Positions 11,025 through 23,649 of a stretch of 64,000 bases of DNA are shown one piece after another (position 1 is the first letter of the stretch; every line of letters begins with the position of its first letter). A program made the position numbers and the translations under genes. The notes beneath the pieces are model-generated. The model ran no database searches. It saw only the letters and a program-made list of their open reading frames with translations, and had not been told where the DNA came from. This stretch comes from Nomia melanderi (taxonomy: Eukaryota; Arthropoda; Insecta; Hymenoptera; Halictidae): positions 6,329,501-6,393,500 of the forward strand of contig NC_135007.1 of assembly GCF_051020985.1 (NCBI RefSeq). Reading direction: 5' to 3'.

Positions 11025-14000
11025 GTGCAAAAAGGGGTGGCGGGAGGGATAGAGAGAAAGAGTCCTGAATTCGACGCGCAGCTCGCTGTCTATCAGTGAC
11101 AAAGGATCCCCAGAAGATACCTGCGCGTCTTATTCGCGAAATTCACTCGAGAAAAGTGTGTCAAGCTCGAGTTCCCCCTCGTTCTTACCGGGCCATTGTG
11201 TTTCTACTCTATACCACTTGATGCGACGCCGTCTAGACGGCAAAAACGGCCGGGAAATGATAGAACTAAGGACCTGGAAGCACGTAATGGACAGCGAAAC
11301 CGAGAAAAAGGCACCCCCGTATCATTTGTCACACAAACTGTACCTGGTACACAGAAGGAAAACGTATATGTGTCAGCAACCAATACCTGGACATTTTTGG
11401 ACACTCGAGACATTCGTGGATTTGTAGAATAGAAGATGTTTGTATCAATATTGAGAAGCTGTCGAAGAGATTTCTTCTTTTTATTGTTGATTGCTGAGAC
11501 GCTGGCACTTGAGAATTTTTGAGAGAAGTAACTAAATTTATTTTTTACATTTGATAAGTTCTTTCTTAATTTTATTTTTTATCCTTGAGAAGTTAACACT
11601 TGAGAATTTTGGACCGAAGTAGAATTATTTTTTAAGCGAGTTATGGAATATTTATTAGTCTTATTTGGTCTTTATTTTAGGAAAAGCTGTTGAAAAGATT
11701 GCACGGTGATTCAATCGTTAAACATTAATAATATTTTTATTTTACTTCTACGATAAAGGTATTTACAAATAAGTGAATATTTTCTTGAAAAAGCGACGAC
11801 AATTTTTGTAGTGTCAGTCTCTTATTGCATTGCTCTACTGTTCAAATACTACGCCCGCTCGCTGTATCTCAAGCAGTCAGTCGTGAAAAAATATGCAAAT
11901 TTACCGGCACGATCGTGACTTTACGATCTGCGAAAATAACGACAATTTGCTGGCTTGGAAGTTAAAATGCTTGTTTTTGTTCTAGGCATTAAACATAGTG
12001 ACGCCCATAGTGATTTACTGTTACATACTTGAACATATTAATACAATAAACATACATTCGGTGTATGTCCGATCGTAAACACTTTCTTACCGTTCCGTTT
12101 ACCTCTTGACCCTATTGTCATTCGAAAATTTATTAACTAGGTCTTGTGCACTATGTTCATATTTTACCCTTTACAAATCAGCTTGGTATTATCTGCAGTA
12201 CTACATTTTATACTTTTTATACGTATCTTATTTTCTAACAATTACTGTTTTCTCCTCATCGTATCAAATATTAAACCTACAATCCGAAATTAACAAATAT
12301 ATGTTATTTGCATACTTCAAAGATTAATATTAAAGTACTTTTAATTTATTTAATTCTTCTTATAACTTCTTCAAATCTTCAACTCCATTGTTTCTCAAAT
12401 CGAAACACTTTCCTTTCTTGCATATATCTAAATGATTACAAGTTCCATAATTGCTTTCCTTATTTCCTTCCTATCCTACCACGCACAGCTCCGTTCCCCA
12501 AGTGCAAAACGTGCAAATTTAAAACGCTAGTCTCACGACTCCTACGATACTTGCTTCGTTTAAAGGCGAAACGCCACTCTGACATCCAACCGGGAGTGCT
12601 CGAACACCGTCGTACCCGTGTTATTTCATCCCGCAGGAGCACAGAGGGAGAAGCATAAAACGATACGCTTGTACAAATTGTAAAGCCGTAGGAAAAACAC
12701 TGGATCCGAGGTTCGGTCGTGCGGTGGTGGGGCTTGGCGGGGCGCAGATCAAAGAGACAACAAAGTTATGCCATGAATGCGAAGTCAGGTACGCCGATGG
12801 AGAGTAGCAGCGAGCATAAAAGGAGCTGCCGCGAGAAGAAGTCAAATAATACCGTTGAATGGGGCGAGAGCGCTGTAAAGAGCCGAAGGAAGGAAAATTA
12901 CAGAGTGAACTTGAGGGTGAAGATAAGAAATTATTTGAAAGATACGCAAAAGATGAGGGTCGAAACGGGAATGGGCTGAAAGTACGCGATGGCGGGGGGG
13001 TGGTGGGCGTGGATACATTGTACCAGAATGATATTAAAAGAAAAGTGGGACTTAGTCGAAGAAAAATAAAGTCAGGAAATGGGGCCAGCCAGCGAGACGG
13101 TTTCCTGTTGGTCAACGGACGAGACACGGTCCACGGTAACAGGGCAACTTTTGAACCGATTAGTTCGGAAGAAATTGCAAGTGGAACGAGATAAATTTAA
13201 CGTGGACGGGAACGTTCGGGGAAACGAGAAAAAATCGGGGTGAGATATCTGCGTTGCTTGCTTCACCGTGACGACGGAAGACAGATGTTTATTGTTGCGT
13301 GTTTTTCGATATTTTTGTAATTCCAGTGAAGTGAAATTCTGCGTTTAACCCACTATAGGACGAATTTATTTTCGTGACTGTAGAAAAATGTATTTAATAT
13401 AGAATGAAGAAATATCAACCTGTAAGTACAAATTCACAATGTGTTCAATAGTTTTAATGATTGTATTAAATCAAATATACCTTGTAAGTTTGAAATTAGA
13501 ATGACGTTGAACTCTTACGCCTGAGCGTATGAAGTGAGTTAATATGAGTTAGTATGAAGTGAACTGAGTTAATCAATTACTTAATTTTATTTGTCGCTTT
13601 GCTATGCAAATTGAAATAAATCAATAAGGTGCTAATATATTGATACGTGAGTTTCTAAGTCATTAAAGAAGATGAAATTTAATTTCTTATTTTTTAGAAT
13701 AGTGATTGTCATAATGGTTCTTACGCAATTGTACTCGGATTGAGTTGACTTGAGAAATTGGAGGAACTGATATGTCGAGTGATAACGTTCAAATCGAGGA
13801 GTCTGGAGTGGAACCTTTAGTGAATGGGAATAATGATGTATAAAGTGATTACGGTTTTCAGTAATCGGAGAGTTATGGGAGACGAAAGAAATTCGATTCT
13901 CTGAAGGGAATATGATATTCGTAATCACGAATGGGTACTATGTTACAATCATCGAAATTATAAGTAGTTACTAGCCGCCGGATATTTATGCAAACACAGG

Positions 14001-14686
14001 CTCTTATGGAAATTACGACCGGAGAAAGAACAAGTTCCTTTATTAAAGGTTCTGCCAAGGTTTAATTAAAATAAGAAATCTCATTATACCGTATTACACT
14101 TCTAATTGCCCCGAGTTTTAAATAATTGCGTCTACGACAAACGCATTAAATCTGCAGTCTTATAATTACTAGCTTCATAAGACTGCAACCGATCAAATGG
14201 AAACGAGTTGAATGGATTTGTAATTTCAATTGAAAGCGAAGGATGTTCCCATCATTCGGGCAAGAGTTATTCAAAATAAAGAATTACGAATAAATTTAGT
14301 CTGATTGTTGTCCGCGAATAACGAATAACTTGATTTTTTAATAATCAGTATATTAACAGTGATATCTATTGACCAATCCTGTATCCATTATTGTTATTCA
14401 AAGAAACTTTCATTCAAAAAATTCCCAACACTGAATCGAAGTAAAAGTTATCAATTACTCTTTCCTCTGTCCTATTAAATTATTTATTGCATACTGCGCA
14501 GAGTCCAAATTCCCCAGATAACGAATACGCAATGCAGAACTCGTTAAATATTTACTCGAGAACTCGACGGCAGTGTTGCACTGTAGAAACTTATCTTTCT
14601 AAAGAAGTGCCACCGAAAAATCCTTAGAAATTTCCTGAAATTTCTATTACAAAAATTGATAACGAAACATTTTTATTACTACTTAC
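11025..14686. other. No exon recognised; purine-skewed block at 12.7-13.25 kb
   Basis: 12700-13250 is strongly purine-biased on the plus strand, which opens overlapping frames (12621-13127 minus, 12719-12979 and 12859-13194 plus) without recognisable motifs. 13347-13538 starts TTTAACCCACTATAGG and ends GTGAGTTAA, perhaps a decayed TTAA element. The exon that follows exon C (phase 1 entry) may lie here but I could not see it. Confidence 0.4.
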
Positions 14687-15156
14687 CAGGTGTGATATTC
14701 GGGAACGGTTGTCCAGGCAACGAAGGCGGATGTTCGTCTTCCGGAGAGCGTTCCGAGGCATAACCTTGATCCTGCGGCTCCCCACCGGCCAGTTTGCTCA
14801 ATTTAAGATCAATGCACTTGCTAAGTTGTTGCCGATGCCTGACTAGCTCGCAATCGGGTTTGTGCACGATCTGCATCAGCAAATCGTTGTCGGTGCCCGC
14901 GTCAGGGATGCAGGGCTGCGAGGACGAGGAATTGGTATCGGAGGCTTTCTCGCCGTTCCTGGTGTCCTGCTTTCGTTTAGGCAACGTGCCCACCAGGTCA
15001 AGATCCGAATTTCGATGACATCTGTCTTCCAGGGACGAACCGCGGTTGTATCTTCTCGAGGAATCGCTGGATACCGTGTCGGTGCTTCGGTTCCTCCTCA
15101 CCGAGTCGAAATTTCCGTGGCGGCACCTCACTAGGTCAAGGTCGCTCTGCTGGTAC
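14687..15156 (-). CDS. Exon C, LDLV-motif repeats
   Basis: Coding exon of 470 nt, acceptor ttccgacag/GTACCAG and donor CCTG/GTAAGT. It enters in phase 2, gives 156 whole codons and leaves in phase 1, so the coding sequence continues below 14687 in an exon I could not find. Visible motifs: SDLDLVRCRHGNFDSV, a Ser/Arg-rich stretch, SDLDLVGTLPKRKQD, CELVRHRQQLSKCIDLKLSK (the most helix-like segment), and an acidic/proline end with QGYASERSPEDE. The sequence is low in hydrophobics and reads as disordered and probably phosphorylated. It is separated from exon B by a 440 bp intron, far shorter than the other introns of this gene. Identity unknown. Confidence 0.8.
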
Positions 15157-15211
15157 CTGTCGGAAAACGAATCACCGCAATTAAACACGATTTTATTGAG
15201 ACTTTATTGTG

Positions 15212-15365
15212 CACTTTTATTCAGTTCTCAATGAGAATTTTTATTTGTCTTTTATTGAGAATTTTATTTAGTTTTCAATGAGAATTTTTATTTAGATTTC
15301 ACTGAGAATTTCTATCTAGACTTCATCGAGAATTTTTATTTAGGTTTTATCGAGAATTTTATTTA
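15212..15365 (+). repeat. Intronic minisatellite, about 25-31 bp units
   Basis: Six to seven imperfect units built on TTTTATTTAGnTTTCAnTGAGAA fill the middle of the 440 bp intron between exons C and B. On the transcribed (minus) strand the units read TTCTCA-TGAAA-CTAAATAAAA. Confidence 0.8.
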
Positions 15366-15596
15366 CTTTATTTAAAAAAGTCTATTTACACGAGTTAATA
15401 GAGAAGTGAGTGTGAGAAAAAGTGTTCTATTTTGAATTTTGTCGAGTTCTTTCGAATTTGTAAGTTTGTATAGACGTTTGTATTAGAATTTGATTGTAAG
15501 AGAACGTAGATTTTCTTGAATTGATAATTAAAGAAATTTGGTTTGGACTTGTCAGATTTGTTGGGATTTATAATTTTAAATGAACAGTTTGCTTAC

Positions 15597-15830
15597 CTCC
15601 AAGGATCATTTTCATCTATGGAATCCTGCGATCGATGTTTTACGAGATCCAGGGCTCCAGTTGGCCCTCCGTCCGAGAAGTGGACACCTAACGACCGTTT
15701 CTTGTGTGGCAACGTTCCACCGAGATTCCCGGTAATAGTGTCAGTCATTATATTGTTATTTTCTTTCGGATCGTCGTCTAGCACGTCCTTGTCGTCCAGG
15801 TGATTGGGCAACGAGCCACAGAATTTATAT
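15597..15830 (-). CDS. Exon B, symmetric phase 2-2 exon
   Basis: Coding exon of 234 nt between acceptor tctgtgcag/ATATAAATTC and donor GGAG/GTAAGC. One base completes the split Arg from exon A, 77 whole codons follow, and two bases of another Arg end it. The peptide opens YKFCGSLPNHLDDKDVLDDD, is acidic in its first third, then carries GGTLPHKKRS and GALDLVKHRSQDSIDENDPW. SLP and TLP followed by basic residues, and LDLV followed by basic residues, both recur in exon C. Its length is a multiple of three with equal phases at both ends, so skipping it would keep the frame (AG from A plus G from C again gives Arg then Tyr). No named domain is recognised. Confidence 0.8.
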
Positions 15831-15972
15831 CTGCACAGAACGATTACTTTTTCGTGAACATTCCTGCATTGTATTTTAAAGATACATTCTTTCAACAAGC
15901 CAAGAAACTTTTTTTCTGCGAGTATCACGTTTTTTACCTAACGAAGTTATACAATTATATAATAAAATCTTC

Positions 15973-15973
<1 letters not shown>

Positions 15974-16010
<37 letters not shown>
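15974..16010. repeat. (TA)n microsatellite
   Basis: About 18 uninterrupted TA units in the intron between exons A and B. Confidence 0.95.
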
Positions 16011-16013
<3 letters not shown>

Positions 16014-16829
16014 TATTAACTCTTTATATTTTTGTAGGATAAAAAGTGTAATAGTTGATTGTTTTATTTCTTATCTTTTATCGGAGAGTTCGTGTCGAAA
16101 TTATCAAAGAGAACAAAAGGTGCATCGCGAAGGAAATGAGACATACTTTGTATTCAATGCAATAACTAGGTTGCGTTCTTTTATGCGTCCACAGCGCCGC
16201 GGCTAATTAAGATATAATGAAAAGAAAACTTTCATATTTTAATGCAGATGCTCTTCTAGATAATTTTATTTATTTATAATCTCCAAAATATTCATTTATG
16301 AAAGCGTGCTGAAACACGAGACAGTGCGGTCTAATTAAAACATTTTTGCCAATATTACAAATAAAAGCAGAATTATACGCTGGAAATTCTACGATTGGTT
16401 TTTTGACAGTTAATATCGTAGCGAAAGGTATATTTTTTTTAGATCGATACAGAGAACGACGATTGAGAAGCCTTGAAAGAGTCGTATCTCTGAGAATGTC
16501 GTAAAATTTATGATCGCATTGAAAAAAGGAAGAAGCGACACTTTGATGGTCCGTCGTTATACTTGCAAGAGAAGCGTGGTTATATTACTCGTTAAAAAAG
16601 GTGCGTGTCTCGTCCCACTTTTTTCGAATCTTCTGTGTAATATGTCGTTGTTAATGACCTATTGATAGAACTATCATGTTCAATGTCGCATACGTGGATC
16701 GTTCAATGTCACAGGGTAACTTATTAAACAGCGAATGAAAAACAGACATCAAACACGGACCAAACAGTGGAAAATATAAAAGGAAAAATTTTGTGCTTGT
16801 CTGAACATCGAGATATTATAGGAAATTTA
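16011..16829. other. Intron, no feature
   Basis: AT-rich intronic DNA between exons B and A with no repeat pair or coding signal that I can see. Confidence 0.5.
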
Positions 16830-17035
16830 TCTGGAAAATATCGAGATATACTAAGACATAAAAAATATTCAAATATATTAAGATATAACAAATATTAAGA
16901 TGTATTAACGTAAAAATAAAATAAAACATACTAACATGTATTAACGTAAAAATGAAATAAAAAATATTAAGACGTGTTAAAGCAAAAATAAAATAAAAAA
17001 CATTAAGATGAATCTAGACAAATATTAAGATACAA
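16830..17035 (+). repeat. Degenerate tandem repeat, about 37 bp units
   Basis: Four to five units of the form aatattaagatgtattaac followed by gtaaaaataaaataaaa, with a looser start near 16830 (atatactaagacataaaaa). Confidence 0.7.
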
Positions 17036-17792
17036 TAGAATTTTCACAGTAACAATGATCCAGCTCCATTCCAACACGCAGCCATTGAATTTTGACGACC
17101 TACATAGTGCATCAAACATTTAACTTCGCTCGATAAGGGGACAAATTTTTCCATTTATATTATCAATACCAGTAATGTCGCGGCGAGGGGAAGATATTCA
17201 TGTCGAGAACTTCGCGGTACAAAGTGCGAAACAAGAAACAATCTTCTAATTTATTCCAGCGCAGACTTGAAACCGGCGGGCGGCAAACAGGCCATGAAGA
17301 TGCAGCAAGAAAATGCATCGTCTGTATTTACATAATTTGCACGGTTCAATGTTTCGTCGTTTTTTCTGGTTCACATGAACGTGTTCGAGCGGGGACTTTT
17401 TAAATATAGGACACTGCAGCGGCGCTCGAGGCGGGGAACACGTGTGCGAACTACATTGTAAAATAATTTCATTCGTTGTTCGGTTCTTGTAACACCAGTG
17501 CACCCGAGGTAACCAGAGTAAATTATTGCTTTCATCGCATGCACCTCGAACACGATACACAAAATACAATCACTTTCTGTAATGGTCCATATAACGCGTC
17601 TCCCATGAAACTTACAGCATATTATAAATAACCTGTCTACTTCTAATGTATCATAATAACTATTATTCGAACAAATACCATTACACTATTTCAATAAACA
17701 TTACATAATTATCATTCTAAACTATCGATTCATCGTCTATTAAACATTTCATTGTTGCGCAACAGCTTTCGATCGATTGATCAACTGAAAAA

Positions 17793-18362
17793 TAGGTTGG
17801 TGAATATAAAATGTTTTTCTTACCCGTAAATGTTTCTGCTCCTGTTGTTGTTATTCATTTAATTTTAAATAACTCCTTAAACCGCGTTTCATTGTCTATT
17901 AGAGTAATGTTTTGCAACAAACTTTTTCCGAATTGTGCATAATAACTATTTCTTGAATAGTTTTTCGAACACATGGGTACATTTGTGCAATTTTCTTATA
18001 TAAATTTAAACTTGAAAATTATGTTGCAGAAATTGCTCAAAATATAAATAAAATATTTGAGGGCAATACTATGAATGAAAAAATAGTGTAGCGTTGACTT
18101 GCAAAAATTTATTTTGGTGATGTTTTTTTGAAAAATGAATCACGTGGTACAAACGAAACAGTAGTTTATGACGATGTCCTTGAAATTTATTAATTCTAGA
18201 TATTCCGAATTTTTCAAAGAAGGTATATATTTGTTAAAGACCTTGGCAGAAGTGTATTGATTCGAATAAAACATATTTTCATTGAATAAACGTCTTTTAG
18301 CACACCAAATAAGGTTTCCTTTCTTCTGCAAAATCAGACATTTCATATTACACGACCTAATA
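17793..18362 (-). mobile_element. Mariner-end (TA) nonautonomous element, copy 2
   Basis: About 570 bp. The right end, read on the minus strand, is TTAGGTCGTGTAATATGAAA (18357 down) with TA outside it. The left end, taggttggtgaatataaaat at 17793, is a diverged inverted copy. The interior matches 1-494 and 53687-54252 throughout. All frames are short and differ between copies, so it lacks a transposase and would depend on an autonomous mariner. Confidence 0.7.
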
Positions 18363-18620
18363 CATTGGCAAATGTGTCGATAGCGTGTTTAAGCATAATT
18401 TTCAAATGGAATTGTCTTGGAAATGAAATATCGCGTGGAAAAAATTGTTTAGATTTTTATTTTAGAGTTTATTAATCTAAATTGTATTAGAAATATTAAA
18501 TCCAACACCAGATTATATTGTAATTTAGACGTTGGGTATTAAACACTGGTAATTAAGAATCTTACAAGTATCAATGAATAATTCAAGTAGGTATTTATTT
18601 TCATATGCAATGACCTAATA

Positions 18621-18990
18621 TTAGGTTGTCCTAAAAGTCTTTTTCATTTTCTTCGTACACAATAAATCTTCACTTTATACTTTATATCATGTTATTAAAT
18701 TATGCACAATAAGTTTCTATCTATTACCTTTCTTCGTTTTTCTGTAAGCTTCATAATACCATGTCTCCGAAGCTTCTCGAATATAATTAATATCAATCTA
18801 TCTACAAGAATTTCAATTTATTCATATTTTCGACTAAATTAATTTTCTTGTTGAAACCATTCACGTCCTGAATTATTTTTTTTTCTTATTATTTACACAT
18901 GTTCACTATCACAAAAACTGTTCTCAAGCTTTCAGCGTTTTAATTAGAATCTTGAATGGAGTATCGACGCAAAATTTCTACATACGAAGT
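18621..18990 (-). pseudogene. Decayed mariner, second lineage
   Basis: TTAGGTTGTCCTAAAAGTC at 18621, next to a TA, is a mariner-type end. Reading inward on the minus strand, 18770-18695 gives RRHGIMKLTEKRRKVIDRN and a stop at 18697-18695. This is the mariner C-terminal motif RxGIxKLPExWxKVID with Pro and Trp lost. The upstream part to about 18990 is full of stops and matches a second fragment at 22035-22240. Its TA is shared with another TIR-like end (catatgcaatgacctaa, 18602-18618), so two elements abut. Confidence 0.7.
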
Positions 18991-20605
18991 TTCTAAACCA
19001 AACATTGCGGACAGAACGCGAAACGAACTTGTGGGACAACTTAATGCAATTGCATGAAAAGGTTCGGATGTAAAACGCGCCTTGGAACAAGTCGCGAACT
19101 AGTGTTCTTCATAAATTATTGATTACTCTTTCATCGGTACTAAACGCGTGGTACATGTATCACGTTGCAACGGCACGTGTACCATGTCGTGGCACACGCA
19201 CAAAGTGTGTATTTCTATGGAATCCCCGAACCATCTAATTACAACCGGTTCCGTACTTGGGTCAGGGACCAGCGATTAATCGCAAACGGAATTTTCATAA
19301 TGGTTGCTGACCACGTGAATCCAAGCCGCGGCTTCGCGTACCGTTCAAATGTAACGTGATCCGTCAGACGCGATGCGCGGTTTACGGGAAATTATGTCGA
19401 AATCGTTCGCGCCGTTTGCGCGTGACACTGTTCACCAACCACTGTTGCTGTTTGCTGGGCAGGGTCGGGCGCTGTTCAACATCCGCAGCGAACAAATTGC
19501 ACGCGAAACGTTTTATTGATACCCGTCGACAAGTCGTTTGGGTCAGCGGGCTTAGAGGGCCGCGGATATTTAGCTGGCGAACCAAATTGCGCTTTCAAGG
19601 GAGCAATTTTCAATGGCACGAATAACAACGCTTATGCAAATGAAATTGAGACCAATCGGTCATTAACTCTTTTGTATTATTAGTTTTGTATCGGATTGTC
19701 AGTAAACTCGATCAATGATATTATATTATTATTCGTTAACATTGTTATTATTTATTAATATTTATTATTATATTAGTTACTATATTATTACGACTTTATA
19801 TCATGATCTATATATTTTTTCTACACTTCAGTATAGTGAAGTACTCTTCGTTCTTTAATATGATGCAAATGGAACCTTAGAAAAAGGGAAGGCCATTTTT
19901 TCCTATAATAGAATTCCAAATTTATGTAAACTTTGAAAATAAATTCCGCATTAAACTGCATGAGTTGGTACTATCAACTGCACATGTTAGAGATCCACTA
20001 CTAAAGTATTTCAACGCTTGATATGAGCTTATTAAGTTGTTTATGTGTTTATTACAATGGAAAATTAGAGCCTTTTGTTTAAAGAGCTACTTTACTTTCG
20101 CGCGCGTTTAGCGATGCTAAAGTGTCTAAACACTTATACATAGTAGTATACACGTATAATTATATAAATAAATGAATAAATAAGGAAATGTTTAAATACA
20201 GCGACGACTATGTTGGATCGAGACTAGTATACTACTAAATACGTTGGGTCAAAGTGATCCTGCGTTCGTTGTGTGATGGCTAACGTTTTTTCTCCTGCTT
20301 CCATTTTCCTTTTGCCGTTTCTCCCTTTTTCGTCTTCAATGAACCGCCGTGCGCTGCACCTTTCTCGACCCGCGCGAACGAGAATTTAATGGAAAAACGC
20401 CCCAGTTCCGCGACTGACCGACCTTAAAGGGACTTTAAATTATCTTGCAACCGACTTGATATGCCCTAAGTTATGACTGGTGGTTTAAACGACACCGTGC
20501 ACAGAATCTTAATGAGGAATTCTTAATAATGTTTCGTTTCATCTATTCTGTGACACGTTACTTTGTTTCTTAGCCTATCAATTATACACATTTTCTTACT
20601 TTGTA
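18991..20605. other. Intron, GC-richer pocket 19140-19625
   Basis: The pocket opens overlapping plus and minus frames without a motif. The rest is AT-rich intron. Nothing supportable. Confidence 0.4.
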
Positions 20606-20844
20606 TTAACATGTTCAATGCCGCACGATTCCACTGAGCAAAATACACAAAATGGAGAAAATATGATATTAAATCATTTGATTAAATTGCGTTATTATTA
20701 TTGCACGTTCATGTAGTAGAGTGTCGCCGCATTAGGTAGCATTGTTTATAGTATAGAAATGTTTTTAAATAATCATTGTTTAAGTGAATGAACTATAATC
20801 ATTAGTGGGGTCACCGGTGACCCCCATAGTATTCAACGTGTTAA
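20606..20844 (+). mobile_element. TTAA element, family 7
   Basis: 239 bp bounded by TTAA (20606-20609, 20841-20844). The ends are TTAACATGTTCAATGCC and the inverted ATTCAACGTGTTAA. A second palindrome, GGGGTCACCGGTGACCCC, sits 20 bp inside the right end. No coding capacity. Confidence 0.7.
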
Positions 20845-22034
20845 GTATGTGTATTATAGTGGGGTTAGGTGAAATAAAGTTTTAAAACAATAAAATATGA
20901 AAAAATATTTTTAATATATTTTTACTTAATTTAATAAAAATGCGTGATTCAGTTAATTGAAGAAATATAATTGTTTTTTAGAGAGTATTTTGTAAAATGA
21001 TAATAATCAGGATCAGAATAATGCTGTTTACGTGAATTTCTACATCACTGGATAATTAATTTTATCCCAATTGTGGCACTCGTATATTGTAATATTATAC
21101 GTATGTATGTATCGTTTGACGCAAAGTACTTTTGTTATCTTCCAGAATTCGTTCCTATTAAATCAAGTTTAACCTAAATTCTACAGATAATAATATCATA
21201 TTACACGAAATGCACTTCACATTATTGTAATTAAAATTGAGCTGAAATTCTATTGCATTATCAATGATTTCACGAGCATCAAGCGTTTGATATTTCAATT
21301 GTTTTAACGTAACCACTCATGATCAAATAAAAGGATTCTCAAGTTATATAATTTTATCGAATGTCAGTAACATTGTAATTATTTCATGAAACTATTAATG
21401 AGTTCCATTAAATAAAACATTACTTTATTATTCAGCAACTCTAATTAATAATAAATTTCAAATTTGTTATTAAAATGAGGTGTCTCTTCTCGATGTAATG
21501 TGTTCATATTAAAATCACTTTCTCCATAAAAGTTGTGGACAGTGTTTCCCGATAATTTCGTTATTCCGTAATTTCCTCGATGTACCGGGTGTACCGTAAT
21601 GCAACCAGATTGCATTATACAAGAAGAATTTCACGCTTAAGCCAAAAGGGGATTTTATTCGTGCGAAAGTACCGCGGCGTTCACTTTGCTCAATTATCTT
21701 AACTGTCTCATCTTCCTGGTGGATTTAATTACAACAGGTTTCCGGTTCAGCGTTTTAACTCTAACGTAGTTTCTAACTTAATCAAAACAGTCCAGTGTGT
21801 ACCGCGTTTAACTCTTCCCCAATCAAACGGAAGTCATGGATTTGCCGTTGTTGTGAATGCATCCCATTTCTCTCGAGTTATTAGCATTCTTCCCGGAAAA
21901 CAACAGTGAAACGTAATACCGACTAATGAAGGCACACAAGCGCGTGAAATTAGATTTCATGTTTACATATAACGCGACAAGTTTGCGCAGAAGTTTTCTA
22001 AATTCAGTTCAATCTTTATTCACGTAGAATGCTT
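20845..22034. other. Intron, no feature
   Basis: AT-rich intronic DNA; no repeat pair or exon seen. Confidence 0.5.
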
Positions 22035-22240
22035 GGAAAAATATAATTAATATCGATATATTTGCAACAACTCCAATGTATTCATGTTTTTTAATCAATT
22101 TATTTTCTTGTTGAAGTAATTCACATTTTGAATTATTTTTTGTTATTATTATTTATCTATGTTCGTTATTACAGAAACTGTTCTCAAGCATTCAGCGTTC
22201 TAACTAGAATCTTGAATGGAGCATCGATACAATATTGTAT
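22035..22240 (-). mobile_element. Mariner relic fragment, partner of 18771-18990
   Basis: atataattaatatc, attttcttgttgaa, gaaactgttctcaagc and tagaatcttgaatggag align with 18780-18965. No recognisable transposase motif remains. Confidence 0.6.
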
Positions 22241-23405
22241 GAACACGGTGATTCTAATTAATATTCGGTCAATGTTTGGTTTGCGTTCAATCGTACGACG
22301 GACGTTTAACGCGCTCGTCAAGTCTGCCTCGATCGTGTTAGCACGGGAACAGTATTCAATCAACAGAATGAAAGTTAGTCAACTGAATTGGACGTATCTG
22401 TCCTGCGAATGGCCGGAAACTAATGGCGCAAGATTTGTTCTCAGATTTGCAAACATACGTTAACAAACGGAGTAAACACTAAACAAATGTACAATGAAAT
22501 CGATTTCTCTGGCGTCAAGTAAGGATTCGCAAGTATTGTTCATTTTATTCAAATTAAAAAATATTTTTACTACAATTTGTGTACCTTAATATACAACATT
22601 TTCTATTTGCAATGAAATATATTTTTTATAGTTTAAAGTTTAAAAATAATTGAAATAAATTGAAAAACCAGAATTTAGGAATTTCGTATTCAGTGATGTA
22701 GATTACAAAATTGGAAATGACATGGACAGTCACTTAAATCATTAAAGTAAGTAAGTAAGTAGAGTAGGTCGTGTTATTTAGAATGACGAATATTGCACAC
22801 GCATTTCACGCGGATATTCCTTTGTTTTTTAACCTTGAAAACGCTAATTAATATTTGCACTTGTTCCACTAGTAACAGAATTATAGCTAATTACCGGCAT
22901 TATCTTATCATGTCATTCAAATGAGTCGAAGGACATGTATCACTCAATAATTAACGAATAAATTTGATGTTTCTACATATTTTAACCCAGAATTTGTACG
23001 AAAGAAAATTAGGTCATATCATATTAAGCTGATTATAGTAATGTATTGTATCATCTACATATTGTGCTAAATAAACGCATATACATAATATTATAGAAGC
23101 GTTTATTTTCCAATTAATTTTCCCCCGGCCTTACATAGTTACTACATTACTACATTATCATAGAAAATTGAACGCAACGAGAAGTACATACTACAGTACC
23201 ATTTCCATAAAACAAACTATACTCTCAAATAATATTTCCGCTACATGTTTTATCAATAATTTTAGCCAGTTAGGTATAATCATATTGATCTCTTGTGCTG
23301 GAAAAACATATCACGCCCGCCAAGATGTTTTTGTTCAAAAATTGCCAATAACGTCTTATACACATGGACAGATTCTTTTGAAACGAATCATTCTATATAA
23401 AATGA
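22241..23405. other. Intron, no feature
   Basis: Apart from a short (GTAA)n run at about 22747-22760 I see nothing. Confidence 0.5.
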
Positions 23406-23646
23406 TTAACACGTTGATCACCATAAGAATTTAGAGTGTTTCATATAAGATTACTCATCATACCATAACAAAGGCAAATGGTGTTAGAATTAGTTATTAG
23501 TGCTTTGGTATCATAGCTCTTAAGTTATACTATCACTTAGCTACCCACGTAACTAAATATTTTGATACATCAGTTTTCTTCTTGTAATAGTTTTTAAGTA
23601 ATTTGAACGCTCCGGTCATCGCTAACCACCGTGGTCAACTTCTTAA
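23406..23646 (+). mobile_element. TTAA element, family 3, intact copy
   Basis: 241 bp from TTAACACGTTGATCACC to the inverted GGTGGTCAACTTCTTAA. It matches the two halves of 25569-26101 and preserves the empty target, atagctcTTAAgttatac, at 23520-23523, into which another element is inserted in that copy. Confidence 0.75.
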
Positions 23647-23649
23647 TAA

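Noticed and set aside
10835..11102. Lys/Glu-rich plus frame and Phe/Leu/Ser-rich minus frame
   Set aside because: Both are read-through of the GAAA microsatellite.
12621..13127. 168-codon minus-strand open frame, the longest outside the exons apart from 24.3 kb
   Set aside because: It lies in a strongly purine-skewed block, where stop-free frames arise easily. Plus-strand frames cover the same bases, composition is Ser/Pro/Phe-heavy, and no splice sites or motif fit.
15212..15365. Direct repeats considered as a CRISPR-like array
   Set aside because: Units are contiguous, AT-rich and imperfect, with no spacers, in an insect intron; it is a minisatellite.
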